A model generated the notes under the pieces. The model made no database searches. It had not been told where the DNA came from and was given only the letters and a program-made list of their open reading frames with translations. From the NCBI RefSeq assembly GCF_003628145.1, contig NZ_RBZV01000002.1:186001-250000 (forward strand): DNA of 64,000 nt. The letters are read 5' to 3'. Shown here piece after piece: positions 8,182 through 15,872 of the stretch. Both the position numbers and the translations under genes were made by a program. This DNA is from Trinickia fusca. Lineage in GTDB: Bacteria > Pseudomonadota > Gammaproteobacteria > Burkholderiales > Burkholderiaceae. Numbering within the stretch: the first letter of the stretch is position 1; each line of letters begins with the position of its first letter.

Positions 8182-9564
8182 TTATTGATCAGGCGGGGCG
8201 ACGTCGGCGGGCGGCGGCATTTCGTTTTGCTGTTCCGGTTCAACAGCGCTTATCGCTGATTGGCGTTTCTTCACAGATCTGTGCTTTTTCCTCTTCGTAG
8301 TATGGCCATCCGTCTTTTTCGTTTTCTGATCGTTCACTGGCCTCTGAATGGCTGGCGTTGACGCTGGAGCCGGATGCGGCTTCAGCCAATCCGACAGAAG
8401 GTCGAACGCATACACAGCACCAAGAACGCTACCCGCAATGACGAGTCTTGAAAGGAGAGACCTGCGAGTTCGAATTTTCGGTTGGCCGGGCGTATGTCGA
8501 ACGGGTATTGGTGGCGGCACATGGATCTGTGGTGGGGAGGTGCGTACTTCACGCTCTCGTGCCTGCCGTTGCGCCGCTTCCTGATACTTGCGTGCCTGTT
8601 CGGCTGCTTCGCGTTGCACCTTCTCACGCGCCTCACGATCCAACTCGGCCTGGATCGCTGCCACAACCTGGCTTAACGTACAGGAGAAGAATTCCCGATG
8701 CGGGTTGACGCGGAAAGCGTCCAACGCCTCGTGCACGCCTTGCTCAGCGTCAAAGGCCCGCTCGAAGCGTGCGAAATGCACGACCTTGAATCGCTGCGGC
8801 ACGCCCCGGTAGTCAAGATTCCTGTAGTCCCAATGATAGAGCGCATCCGCGCGCTGTTGCGGCTCCCAAGCGGTATAACCGATTTTCAGGAGCGGAGCCT
8901 TGCCGTCATGGTAGACATCATTTGCCAACACATAGACGTAGCCTGGCGTCTCCGTGCGTCTGCTGGTACGCCAGGCTTCTCGCGTTGACCGTTGCTCCTC
9001 GGCGTCAGGCTCTAGCTGAGCCTCCGGGTCAACATCATCGTCAGCACTGCGCAGTTCGGATGGCCGTTCCGCCTTGTAGCTGATGTCGCCCTGGACTGCT
9101 GCCGCAACTGCATCCACTGCCTCCTGGATCGAACAGACAAAAAAATCCCGCTCTATGCTGTCCGGATTCAGGCGCTTGGCCTGCAAGGTTATGTGAGCCT
9201 TACGCATCGTCGCCCAGGCCTTCCACACCATCTTCTGATATTCAACCTGAAACTCGAACGGAACCCCCGTTTTGTCGATCTGCTCCAGACTGGCTTTCAT
9301 CGTATTGGTCGTGTAGCCGATCTTCACGACCGGTATGCCATTCAGATGGTAGCCGGGATTCGAGAGTACGTAGACGTAGCCAGGCCTCTCCGGGATATCT
9401 TCCTGGAATCTACAATTCAGCTTGGGGAAGTTTGAGCACCCGAAGAATAAGCTACCGTCTTTTTTGTTTGGACGGACTTTGATACGCCCGTCCTGGCACT
9501 TCGGGCATTTGTCGTCCTCGCGGTACCAACGTCTTTTTTTTGTGTGCGTGGCTTGAGTTGACAT
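8182..9564 (-). CDS. Zinc-finger protein with two GIY-YIG-like (T5orf172/Mug113) domains and a C-terminal membrane segment
   Basis: A 460-residue mosaic. Residues ~20-52 form a topoisomerase-type C4 zinc finger (CPKC...FFGCSNFPKLNC). Residues ~62-155 and ~207-310 are two copies of a GIY-YIG-like domain of the T5orf172/Mug113 type, opening with GYVYVLSNPGYH...VVKIGYT and GYVYVLANDVYH...LLKIGYT. Copy 2 keeps an arginine after the second strand (QQRADAL), a helix glutamate (FDAEQGVHEAL) and REFFSC; copy 1 has other residues at the first two places and so looks degenerate. A charged coiled-coil-like helix (~312-345), a proline-rich stretch, one membrane segment (RLVIAGSVLGAVYAFDLL) and a Lys-rich tail follow. 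Possible nuclease or DNA-binding sensor; function unknown. G+C looks lower than in the flanks, suggesting acquisition. Confidence 0.75.
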   Translation of the reverse strand: MSTQATHTKKRRWYREDDKCPKCQDGRIKVRPNKKDGSLFFGCSNFPKLNCRFQEDIPERPGYVYVLSNPGYHLNGIPVVKIGYTTNTMKASLEQIDKTGVPFEFQVEYQKMVWKAWATMRKAHITLQAKRLNPDSIERDFFVCSIQEAVDAVAAAVQGDISYKAERPSELRSADDDVDPEAQLEPDAEEQRSTREAWRTSRRTETPGYVYVLANDVYHDGKAPLLKIGYTAWEPQQRADALYHWDYRNLDYRGVPQRFKVVHFARFERAFDAEQGVHEALDAFRVNPHREFFSCTLSQVVAAIQAELDREAREKVQREAAEQARKYQEAAQRQAREREVRTSPPQIHVPPPIPVRHTPGQPKIRTRRSLLSRLVIAGSVLGAVYAFDLLSDWLKPHPAPASTPAIQRPVNDQKTKKTDGHTTKRKKHRSVKKRQSAISAVEPEQQNEMPPPADVAPPDQ

Positions 9565-10187
9565 GAAACGGCGTGAAGTTGGTCTGTTATCTACGTGTGT
9601 TCAAGACGCCTCTGGGAAGAACTCCATAATTCGTCACGGCAACGTGTCCCCCTGGACATCGCGCCATTCGGCTTTGGCTAGCTGAACTGGAATTTTGGAA
9701 CGTGAGTATGCCACTGGTAGCTTTATCGCGCCGCTCACGCGCAAACTACATACGCCGGGTTTGATCTGCAATGCGGCACCGTCCAGAATACCCCGTAGCA
9801 AAGCCAAAGCTTGTAGGCGTGCTGAAAGGACCATTTGTCTAAGGGAACTCGGTGTGTATGCCAACCCAATTCGCAGAATGGGCCCAAGCGCCTGCATCCG
9901 TTTGTCACTCTCGTGCGTATAACTGTGAGAACGCCGTAGCCGAAAGGCAGCGCGAGCTTGCGTCGCACGGTTCTTCGCCTACTATCTACACACCCGAAGT
10001 ATTTGGGGCCGGCCGAGAAATCCGCGCTCGGGCCGCGCCGGACCGGTTCGTCGTGGCGGCGTTCGTGGAAGACAGCGCCTCGCGCGATGTACTTCAAGCC
10101 GCCGATCTCGCGTTACGCGGCTAGCGGCGGGCTGCCGAGGCACGCACTCAGCGAGTCGATCGGCAGACACTAAGGAGGAGGCCTACC
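9565..10187. other. Gene-free stretch after the GIY-YIG gene
   Basis: About 620 bases with only short open frames that match nothing I recognise; base composition is lower in G+C up to about 9950. It could be a scar at the edge of acquired DNA. The last bases hold a very strong ribosome site (AAGGAGGAGG) for the cytochrome b gene. Confidence 0.4.
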
Positions 10188-10826
10188 ATGGCCGTACCAC
10201 GCGCGCGCGGCGTGCACGAACCCGCTCCGGCGCACCGGGCCACGCTGATCCACCCACGCTGGGTCCGCGTCACGCACTGGCTCAATGCGCTCGCGGCAAT
10301 CGTGATGATGCTCTCGGGCTGGCAAATTTACGACGCCTCACCGATCTTCCGGAGCTTCATGTTCCCGATGTCGATCACGCTCGGCGGCTGGCTCGCCGGT
10401 GCGCTGCAGTGGCATTTCGCGGCGATGTGGCTGCTGATGGCCAACGGCATCGTCTATTTCGTGCTCAGCGTAGCGAGCGGGCGTCTGTTCTCGCGCTTCT
10501 TCCCGCTTTCGTTGCGCGCGGTCCTGCTCGATCTGTGGCGCGCGCTGACAGGCAAGCTCTCGCATGCCGACCTGTCGAAGTACAACGCCGTGCAAAAGCT
10601 TGCCTATCTGGCCGTGATCGTCGACCTCGTGGTGCTGGTGCTCTCGGGGCTAGCGATCTGGAAGTCGGTGCAGTTTCCGCTATTGCGCACGCTGATGGGC
10701 GGCTACGACTCGGCGCGCGTCGTGCATTTTTGCGCCATGGCGTTTCTAGCGGCCTTTCTGGTCGTCCACGTCGTGATGGTCGCGCTCGTGCCGCGCTCGC
10801 TGATCGCCATGCTGCGCGGCCGGTAG
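10188..10826 (+). CDS. Cytochrome b561-like membrane subunit partnering a molybdopterin oxidoreductase
   Basis: A 212-residue membrane protein of the Ni/Fe-hydrogenase-type cytochrome b (cytochrome b561, bacterial) family, with four membrane segments. Candidate haem-ligand histidines lie in RVTHWLNA at the first helix, ALQWHFAAMW in the second, and ARVVHFCAMAFLAAFLVVHV in the last helix. Such proteins pass electrons between a periplasmic catalytic subunit and the quinone pool. The next gene, 36 bases on, is that catalytic subunit. The start follows AAGGAGGAGG at ideal spacing. Confidence 0.85.
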   Translation: MAVPRARGVHEPAPAHRATLIHPRWVRVTHWLNALAAIVMMLSGWQIYDASPIFRSFMFPMSITLGGWLAGALQWHFAAMWLLMANGIVYFVLSVASGRLFSRFFPLSLRAVLLDLWRALTGKLSHADLSKYNAVQKLAYLAVIVDLVVLVLSGLAIWKSVQFPLLRTLMGGYDSARVVHFCAMAFLAAFLVVHVVMVALVPRSLIAMLRGR

Positions 10827-10862
10827 ACACACGCCCCGAGACGCGTGGAAAAGGAGTGGGCA

Positions 10863-11645
10863 ATGAAACGATCCCCAACCGGCACCGGGATGCCCTCGCT
10901 GGACACCCGGGCGATCCTGGCCGACGCACGCCGCGAACTGGCCCTGCCGTCGCGCCGCGCGTTCGGCAAGCGCGTGCTGACGCTCGGCGGCCTGTTGATG
11001 CTGACGGGCTGCTCGCTCACCGACGAAAAATCGGTCAACGCGTTTCTGATGAGCGTGTCGCGGATGAACGATCGCATCCAAGCCTGGCTTTTCGACCCGA
11101 CGCGGCTCGCACCGACATACAGCGAAGCACAACTCACGCGGCCGTTCCCATTTAATGCCTATTACGGCATCGATCAGGTGCCAGAAGTGGACGCCGATGG
11201 TTTCGTCCTGAAGCTGAGCGGCCTTGTCACAGGCAAACGCAACTGGACGCTGTCGGAGCTTTATGCGCTCCCTCATGCCGAACAGATCACGCGGCACATT
11301 TGCGTCGAAGGCTGGAGCGCGATCGGGCATTGGGGCGGCACGCCGTTCGTGGATTTCCTCCATCGCGTGGGGGCCGACACGAGTGCCAAGTACGTTGGTT
11401 TCAAGTGTGCCGACGATTACTACGAAAGCATCGACATGGCGAGTGCACTGCACCCGCAGACGTTGCTCACGTTCCAATACGACGGTCAGACTTTGCCGCC
11501 CGAATACGGCTTCCCGATGAAGCTGCGGATACCGACCAAGCTAGGCTATAAGAATCCCAAGCACGTGATGGAAATATTTGTGACGAATACGTACCCGGGC
11601 GGCTATTGGAGCGATCAGGGGTACAACTGGTTCGGCGGTTCCTGA
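10863..11645 (+). CDS. Sulfite-oxidase-family molybdopterin oxidoreductase
   Basis: A 260-residue oxidoreductase molybdopterin-binding domain protein. The molybdenum-ligating cysteine sits in RHICVEGWSAIGHWGG near residue 146, the classic sulfite oxidase/MsrP pattern. The N-terminus has a basic stretch (SRRAFGKR) and a hydrophobic segment ending LMLTGCSL, which resembles a lipobox, so it is probably exported and perhaps membrane-tethered. The start at 10863 was chosen over GTG 10845 because AAGGAG sits at ideal distance. Length is short of MsrP (~330 residues). Together with the preceding cytochrome b it would form a two-subunit periplasmic redox enzyme; substrate unknown. Confidence 0.85.
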   Translation: MKRSPTGTGMPSLDTRAILADARRELALPSRRAFGKRVLTLGGLLMLTGCSLTDEKSVNAFLMSVSRMNDRIQAWLFDPTRLAPTYSEAQLTRPFPFNAYYGIDQVPEVDADGFVLKLSGLVTGKRNWTLSELYALPHAEQITRHICVEGWSAIGHWGGTPFVDFLHRVGADTSAKYVGFKCADDYYESIDMASALHPQTLLTFQYDGQTLPPEYGFPMKLRIPTKLGYKNPKHVMEIFVTNTYPGGYWSDQGYNWFGGS

Positions 11646-11808
11646 TGCCTCGCGGCCGCGCCCAGGATGCTTCGCCTGCGGCATGGCCACCTGGACCTCA
11701 GGCGCCCCGATCGACGTCGAGCGCTGAAGCGTGACGAGCGTTCCGGCCGCGCGACCTTATCCTGGTACCACCATCCATTGAACAATCACAACACCAAGGA
11801 GAGATTTC

Positions 11809-12027
11809 ATGAACAAGATGACGATCGCGACGCTTGCCGCCGTGCTCGGACTCGGGCTCGGTACATCGGGCGCATTCGCGCAGGAGGCGAGCGGCGCTAT
11901 GTCCAACAGCGAAATGGCGAGCGGGACGATGGCAAAGCAACCGATGGCCAAGAAGAAGCATACGCCCGCCAAGAAAAACGGCTCGATGGGCATGAAGCAT
12001 GAAGCGTCGGGTGCGATGGGGAATTGA
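11809..12027 (+). CDS. Small exported Met/Lys/Ala-rich protein (MXKDX-repeat-like)
   Basis: A 72-residue protein with a clear signal peptide (residues 1-25, cleavage likely after GAFAQ-E or AFA-Q). The mature part is built from Met-Lys-Ser-Ala runs (EMASGTMAKQPMAKKK, NGSMGMKHEASGAM), a degenerate form of the small pentapeptide MXKDX-repeat proteins of Burkholderiales. It has a strong AAGGAGAG ribosome site. It lies 160 bases after the molybdenum enzyme and may be coexpressed. The methionine-rich periplasmic chain next to an MsrP-like enzyme is suggestive, but its role is unknown. Confidence 0.7.
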   Translation: MNKMTIATLAAVLGLGLGTSGAFAQEASGAMSNSEMASGTMAKQPMAKKKHTPAKKNGSMGMKHEASGAMGN

Positions 12028-12408
12028 TTTCAAGAAAGGCTCATGGCGAAAGGCGCTCCAGGCGATCGGTGCGGGATCTATCTCGGTTGGTTGCCGAGGG
12101 GCGCCATGACGATTCAGGGGGCAAAGGAAGTGCGTCGCTGGTCTTGAGCGGATCTTCGCTTCGAATCGGACTGGCGCTTGGGCACATCAGTACGGTCAAT
12201 GGCTCGCGCTGGCGTAGCGCCGCTCGAGCACCCGTAACCGCCCTACCTCGCGCGCTCTCATTGTTAATCCCATCCGCGCGTCGCTCGATCACGACCGAGC
12301 GGACATTCTTGCCCTGCGCGGATCGGGCATTCTCACGTTGAGCTAACAGCCGCCCCGTGTGGGGCTGTCATGTCGACACAAAGTTTGCTATACTGCGCGG
12401 CTCATCGC
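12028..12408. other. Non-coding stretch before tRNA-Ser, with a hairpin at 12346-12368
   Basis: About 380 bases without a credible gene. A bulged hairpin (ACAGC, CG bulge, CCCC / GGGGCTGT) lies at 12346-12368, without a T run. Nothing else recognised. Confidence 0.4.
12389..12394 (+). promoter_or_regulatory. -10 element of tRNA-Ser promoter
   Basis: TATACT at 12389-12394 followed by GCGCGG, a GC-rich discriminator of the kind seen in stringently controlled stable RNA promoters, 14 bases before the mature tRNA 5' end. Confidence 0.55.
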
Positions 12409-12499
12409 GGAGAGATGGATGAGTGGTTTAAGTCGCACGCCTGGAAAGCGTGTATAGGTTAATAGCCTATCGGGGGTTCGAATCCCCCTCTCTCCGCCA
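12409..12499 (+). tRNA. tRNA-Ser, anticodon GGA
   Basis: A 91-base class II tRNA. The acceptor stem GGAGAGA at 12409-12415 pairs with TCTCTCC at 12489-12495, followed by discriminator G and an encoded CCA. The anticodon loop reads CTGGAAA, giving GGA, which reads UCC/UCU serine codons. A long variable arm (TATAGGTTAATAGCCTATC region) and the T-arm GGGGGTTCGAATCCCCC are present. Serine tRNAs are frequent integration sites, and the genes on its right (frameshifted DUF4832, low similarity to the core) are consistent with that, but I found no integrase or direct repeat. Confidence 0.97.
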
Positions 12500-12690
12500 G
12501 TCAAGCTTCCAAGGCATCCTCCCCCTCGCCGAAAATCTCGCAAGCCTTTGTTAGATGGGCAAATTGGGGGGGATCGCACTCGCGAATTTCCCAATACCGA
12601 TTAGTCAAGCCCTCTCGCGAGATGGGCCTATGATCCTTATCGCCCGTCTCGCTCGCACAGTACAGCCATTTGCTCGTGGACTCGATGCGG

Positions 12691-14510
12691 TCATCGGCCG
12701 TCGCGGCGATCGTCGTTCGGCACTTGAATCGTGCCGAGCACGTAATAACCATCGCCTAGCGCGTTCGCAAGCGATAGCTGCATCGGCTTTAAATAGCGCG
12801 GCGCATCGAGTACGCGTACGTCGAGTTCGTATGAACCGGGTAGCACGTCCTTCGGCAGGACGAACTCGTCTCCGAATACCGCGGTGCTCCCTGGGAGCAC
12901 CTTACGCAGGTCGGCTGCCGATACGAAACGTGCCGCCGGCTGCCACGGCGCGCTGGGCAAGCCGGCCGCGTTGCGTTGCGGCCGCGCCCGGAACTCGATC
13001 TGCCATCGAGTGTAGGTAGGCGTGGTACCGGTATTGCTCCACTGGGTCGTTACCCGAAAGCGTCTGCCGGTCCTGGCCGCTGGCGCAATCTGCACGTCAA
13101 CCGCCGCCGGCGCGTATCGATAGCCTGCTGATAGGCCAGCAGTCCAGATAGCCGCCTGTTCGGTCTGTGTCAATGCTGACCATGATCCGGTGCAGAAGGA
13201 TGCGTTCTTGATGTCGGCGATGTGGTATTGCTGGACCTCTTCCAGAATCGCGAGCTGATTCGTGGTGGGATCGAGTTCAAACGTCTGGCAGGGAAACGTC
13301 GGCGAGCTGCCATTGCCGAAAGGCTCGACGACGAATGGCGCTCGCTGCCAGCGTGTGGCGACGAGATCGGTGCCATCGGCCGAACGGCACGACGAGCTTA
13401 CGGGAAAACCGGCACTCCACCCCGTGTACGAGCCAAGGCTGTCGCGTCGCAGACCGATCGGCAGTTGCCCGCATCGATACGCATTGCACTGCATAGCGCC
13501 TTGGAATCGTCCGTCAGCATGACCAGCTGTTTATCGGGAAACGCGCGCACATGAGCCCATATGATCGCCTCCTTCGACGCTTCGCTGCCCGGTTCGTACG
13601 CACCGGGCACGCCATTGTTCGCAAGATAGGCCTGGGTGTTCAGCGCGTACTCGGCATCGCGAGGCGAATAGGGAATGTCGCCCCACTTGTAGTCGCTGGT
13701 GTCGGGCAGCCCCGCGGTATGCCACTCGCCCCAACTTCCATAGATCCCGATGTCGATCGTACCGATGCGAGGATCGCCGTCGTAACGACGGCCCAGCATC
13801 GCCAGGAGGGCGCGTATTCTGTTGATGACGAACCTGTCGTTCCAGTCCGGCACGAAGTAATGGCCCTGCTCCGGATCGGACGGCGCGACTGGCAACAGCC
13901 ATCCGTGCGCGCGGCCTGCGCCGTCCTTTAGCAGGTACATGGGCGCATCGCTGTAGATGGGATAGCCGTCTGCGCCAATCGTGACGTTCGTATCGAGCTT
14001 GTATTGCGGATTGAATGCCATCACCCGGAAACCGAATGTGGCGCCGTCCGGCAAGCACGCGGTCTTCTGCGACGATGCAGTGCAAGGCGCGATCACATGG
14101 TCCATGACCGAGAAATCGTAGCGTCCCTCGACAGGTTCGAGCGTGTGCCACGACACTCGCCCATAGACGTTTGCCGGCACGCCGGACAGCGGTGCGGAAT
14201 CGGACTTGAGCGGAGCGAAATCGAGATCGGGCGCACAGCCGACGCAGGGCGGGTTGTTCGGGCCGATCGTCTTTTGTGCGACCGCCGTGTAGAACCCGCT
14301 CATTGGATTGAATAATTCGCCCCTCACCTGCCATTGGTCCGTCACCGGATCGAAACGCGCAGTAGCGGGCGGCAGTTGCAAAGGTGTCAGCCGTTGCACG
14401 CCGCTTTGTGAAGCGCTTTGTGCACCGATGCCCGGCGAGAATGCCGTGACGGCGACGACATAAACGAATGCCAACAGCAGACGCATGGGTCGATGAAAGG
14501 CTGTATCCAT
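12691..14510 (-). pseudogene. DUF4832-type exported protein, split by a frameshift
   Basis: Two overlapping reverse frames together make one protein of about 600 residues. The upstream frame (14510 to 13398) has a signal peptide (LLLAFVYVVAVTAFSPGIGA) and a glycoside-hydrolase-like region (YDFSVMDHVIAP, IDIGIYGSWGEWH, KQLVMLTDDSKAL). It then shifts near 13440-13490 into the frame ending at 12691, which resumes with LPIGLRRDSLGSYTGW and has a DUF4832-like C-terminal beta domain (VTTQWSNTGTTPTYTRW, GSYELDVRVLD). The start at 14510 follows AGGAGG. It may be a true inactivating frameshift or a sequence error. DUF4832 proteins are secreted and uncharacterised, probably carbohydrate-related. The downstream piece also has an in-frame ATG at 13494 that could start a separate fragment. 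Confidence 0.7.
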
Positions 14511-14884
14511 AGCAGGCCTCCTGAAATTTACGTGACATTCATATGCGATCAGGTAGCGACGCCACTTCAATGGCCGGATTGTTTTGGCAAGTCGCTGCCG
14601 GCTCGTTTGCTCCACGCCAAGAAGTTATAGATGGGTTCGCAGGAAATCCACGACCTCATGCTCGATCCTGCGATGAATCGCCGCACGATCGATCCCGGAC
14701 GCATCCCGACAAACGAGTGCCGCACTGGCTTCGAGCGAGACTGGACACTGATCGATAAAGACAGCGCCTGGCCGTTTAGAACGTTCCCACGCGCGCGGTC
14801 AGCCGATTGGGTTGCTGATACCATGCGCGGCATCGCCACGGCATCGTTCCCACCGCCGTGGCCCCTACCATCGGCCCATTCCCT
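14511..14884. other. Divergent intergenic region upstream of the CtaG-like gene
   Basis: About 370 bases without a credible gene. It must hold the promoter of the DUF4832 gene and that of the CtaG-like gene. Only the inverted repeat at 14835-14862 stands out. Confidence 0.4.
14835..14862. repeat. Perfect 8-base inverted repeat before the CtaG-like gene
   Basis: GCCACGGC at 14835-14842 and GCCGTGGC at 14855-14862 are perfectly complementary, separated by 12 bases, and end 22 bases before the likely start codon. It could be an operator or a leader hairpin over the ribosome-binding region, where no Shine-Dalgarno sequence is visible. Confidence 0.4.
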
Positions 14885-15760
14885 ATGCCGCTCATCAGCT
14901 TTCTAAAACCTTGGGAGGCTTCGTATGGTCTCGTCGCGATATGCCTGCTTGCCGCCATACTGTTTGCGCGTGGTTCACACCGGGCGCAGATGACCGTGGC
15001 CCGACGCGTGGCCTTCTGGACTGGACTCGCGTTGTTCTACCTGTCGCTTCACACCAAGGTGGACTATTACGCCGAACACGAGTTCTTCGTGCACCGGCTC
15101 CAGCACCTTGTCCTGCATCACTTGGCGCCGCTCCTCGTCATGGCCGCGTATCCGGGCAGCGCACTAAGGGCCGGTCTGCCGTTCGCGTGGCGCCGTGCGC
15201 TCAGACGATGGCAACGCAGTCGCTGCACCCGTGTCGCTGCAGCCGTACTGCTGAACCCGGCGTTCGTCTCGGCTGCGTTCATCGTCTCTGTGCTCGTCTG
15301 GCTGATACCGTCCGTTCAATTTGTCTCGATGCTGGATTGGCGAATCTACCTGTTCATGAACTGGTCTGTCGCTGCCAGCGGACTCCTGTATTGGTGGCTC
15401 ATTCTCGACCATCGGCCAAGCCCGCCGAGCCGCGCACGCCCTGGTCTGCGTGTGCTCTCGCCCGTCATCACCATGACGCCGCAGATTCTTGCCGGAGCCG
15501 TGATCACGTTCACTACACGCGATCTCTACCCGGTTTTCACGCTCTGCGGCCGCGCATTCACATCGTTGCCGCCTAGCCTCGACCAAAGTCTTGGCGGATT
15601 GATCATGTGGGTTCCGGCTGCCGTGCTGGAGACGATCGGTGCGATGATGGCCTTACGGCATCTGATGCGGTTGTCGAATTCCCCGCGCGCAGCAAAGCCC
15701 AAGACTTCCGCCCGGAAGCGACTGCCGAACCGGCCCGGCTACCCGACGAGCAGCATCTGA
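14885..15760 (+). CDS. CtaG-like (caa3-type) cytochrome c oxidase assembly protein
   Basis: A 291-residue polytopic membrane protein of the caa3_CtaG family. The hallmark histidine-rich segment YYAEHEFFVHRLQHLVLHHLAP lies near residue 65-85, between membrane helices; later helices include LYWWLILDHRPSP and the LGGLIMWVPA motif. This family is linked to copper insertion into or assembly of cytochrome c oxidase. No oxidase genes are in the window, so it is an orphan copy. Start at 14885 (MPLISFLKPWE) is the better match to the family; there is no clear ribosome site, and 14858 is an alternative. Confidence 0.8.
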   Translation: MPLISFLKPWEASYGLVAICLLAAILFARGSHRAQMTVARRVAFWTGLALFYLSLHTKVDYYAEHEFFVHRLQHLVLHHLAPLLVMAAYPGSALRAGLPFAWRRALRRWQRSRCTRVAAAVLLNPAFVSAAFIVSVLVWLIPSVQFVSMLDWRIYLFMNWSVAASGLLYWWLILDHRPSPPSRARPGLRVLSPVITMTPQILAGAVITFTTRDLYPVFTLCGRAFTSLPPSLDQSLGGLIMWVPAAVLETIGAMMALRHLMRLSNSPRAAKPKTSARKRLPNRPGYPTSSI

Positions 15761-15872
15761 CGGCATTGCTGCGTTGCCGGCACGAGGGCCGTCACTATCG
15801 AAACGCATACCGATCACGCTGATCAGGAAGTGGAATCCGTTCGCAAAGCGGAGTTTGCCGCCATACGGCCCC

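Noticed and set aside
9735-10097. Reverse-strand frame of 120 codons in the gene-free stretch
   Set aside because: No domain, no ribosome site and irregular composition; treated as non-coding.
12388-12594. Reverse-strand frame across tRNA-Ser
   Set aside because: Its translation contains the well-known spurious peptide (GGERGIRTPDRLL) that arises from tRNA-Ser sequence; it is not a gene.
12501-12752. Reverse-strand frame of 83 codons beside tRNA-Ser, considered as an integrase or transposase remnant
   Set aside because: No integrase or transposase motif is visible, and it overlaps the end of the DUF4832 gene; support is too weak.
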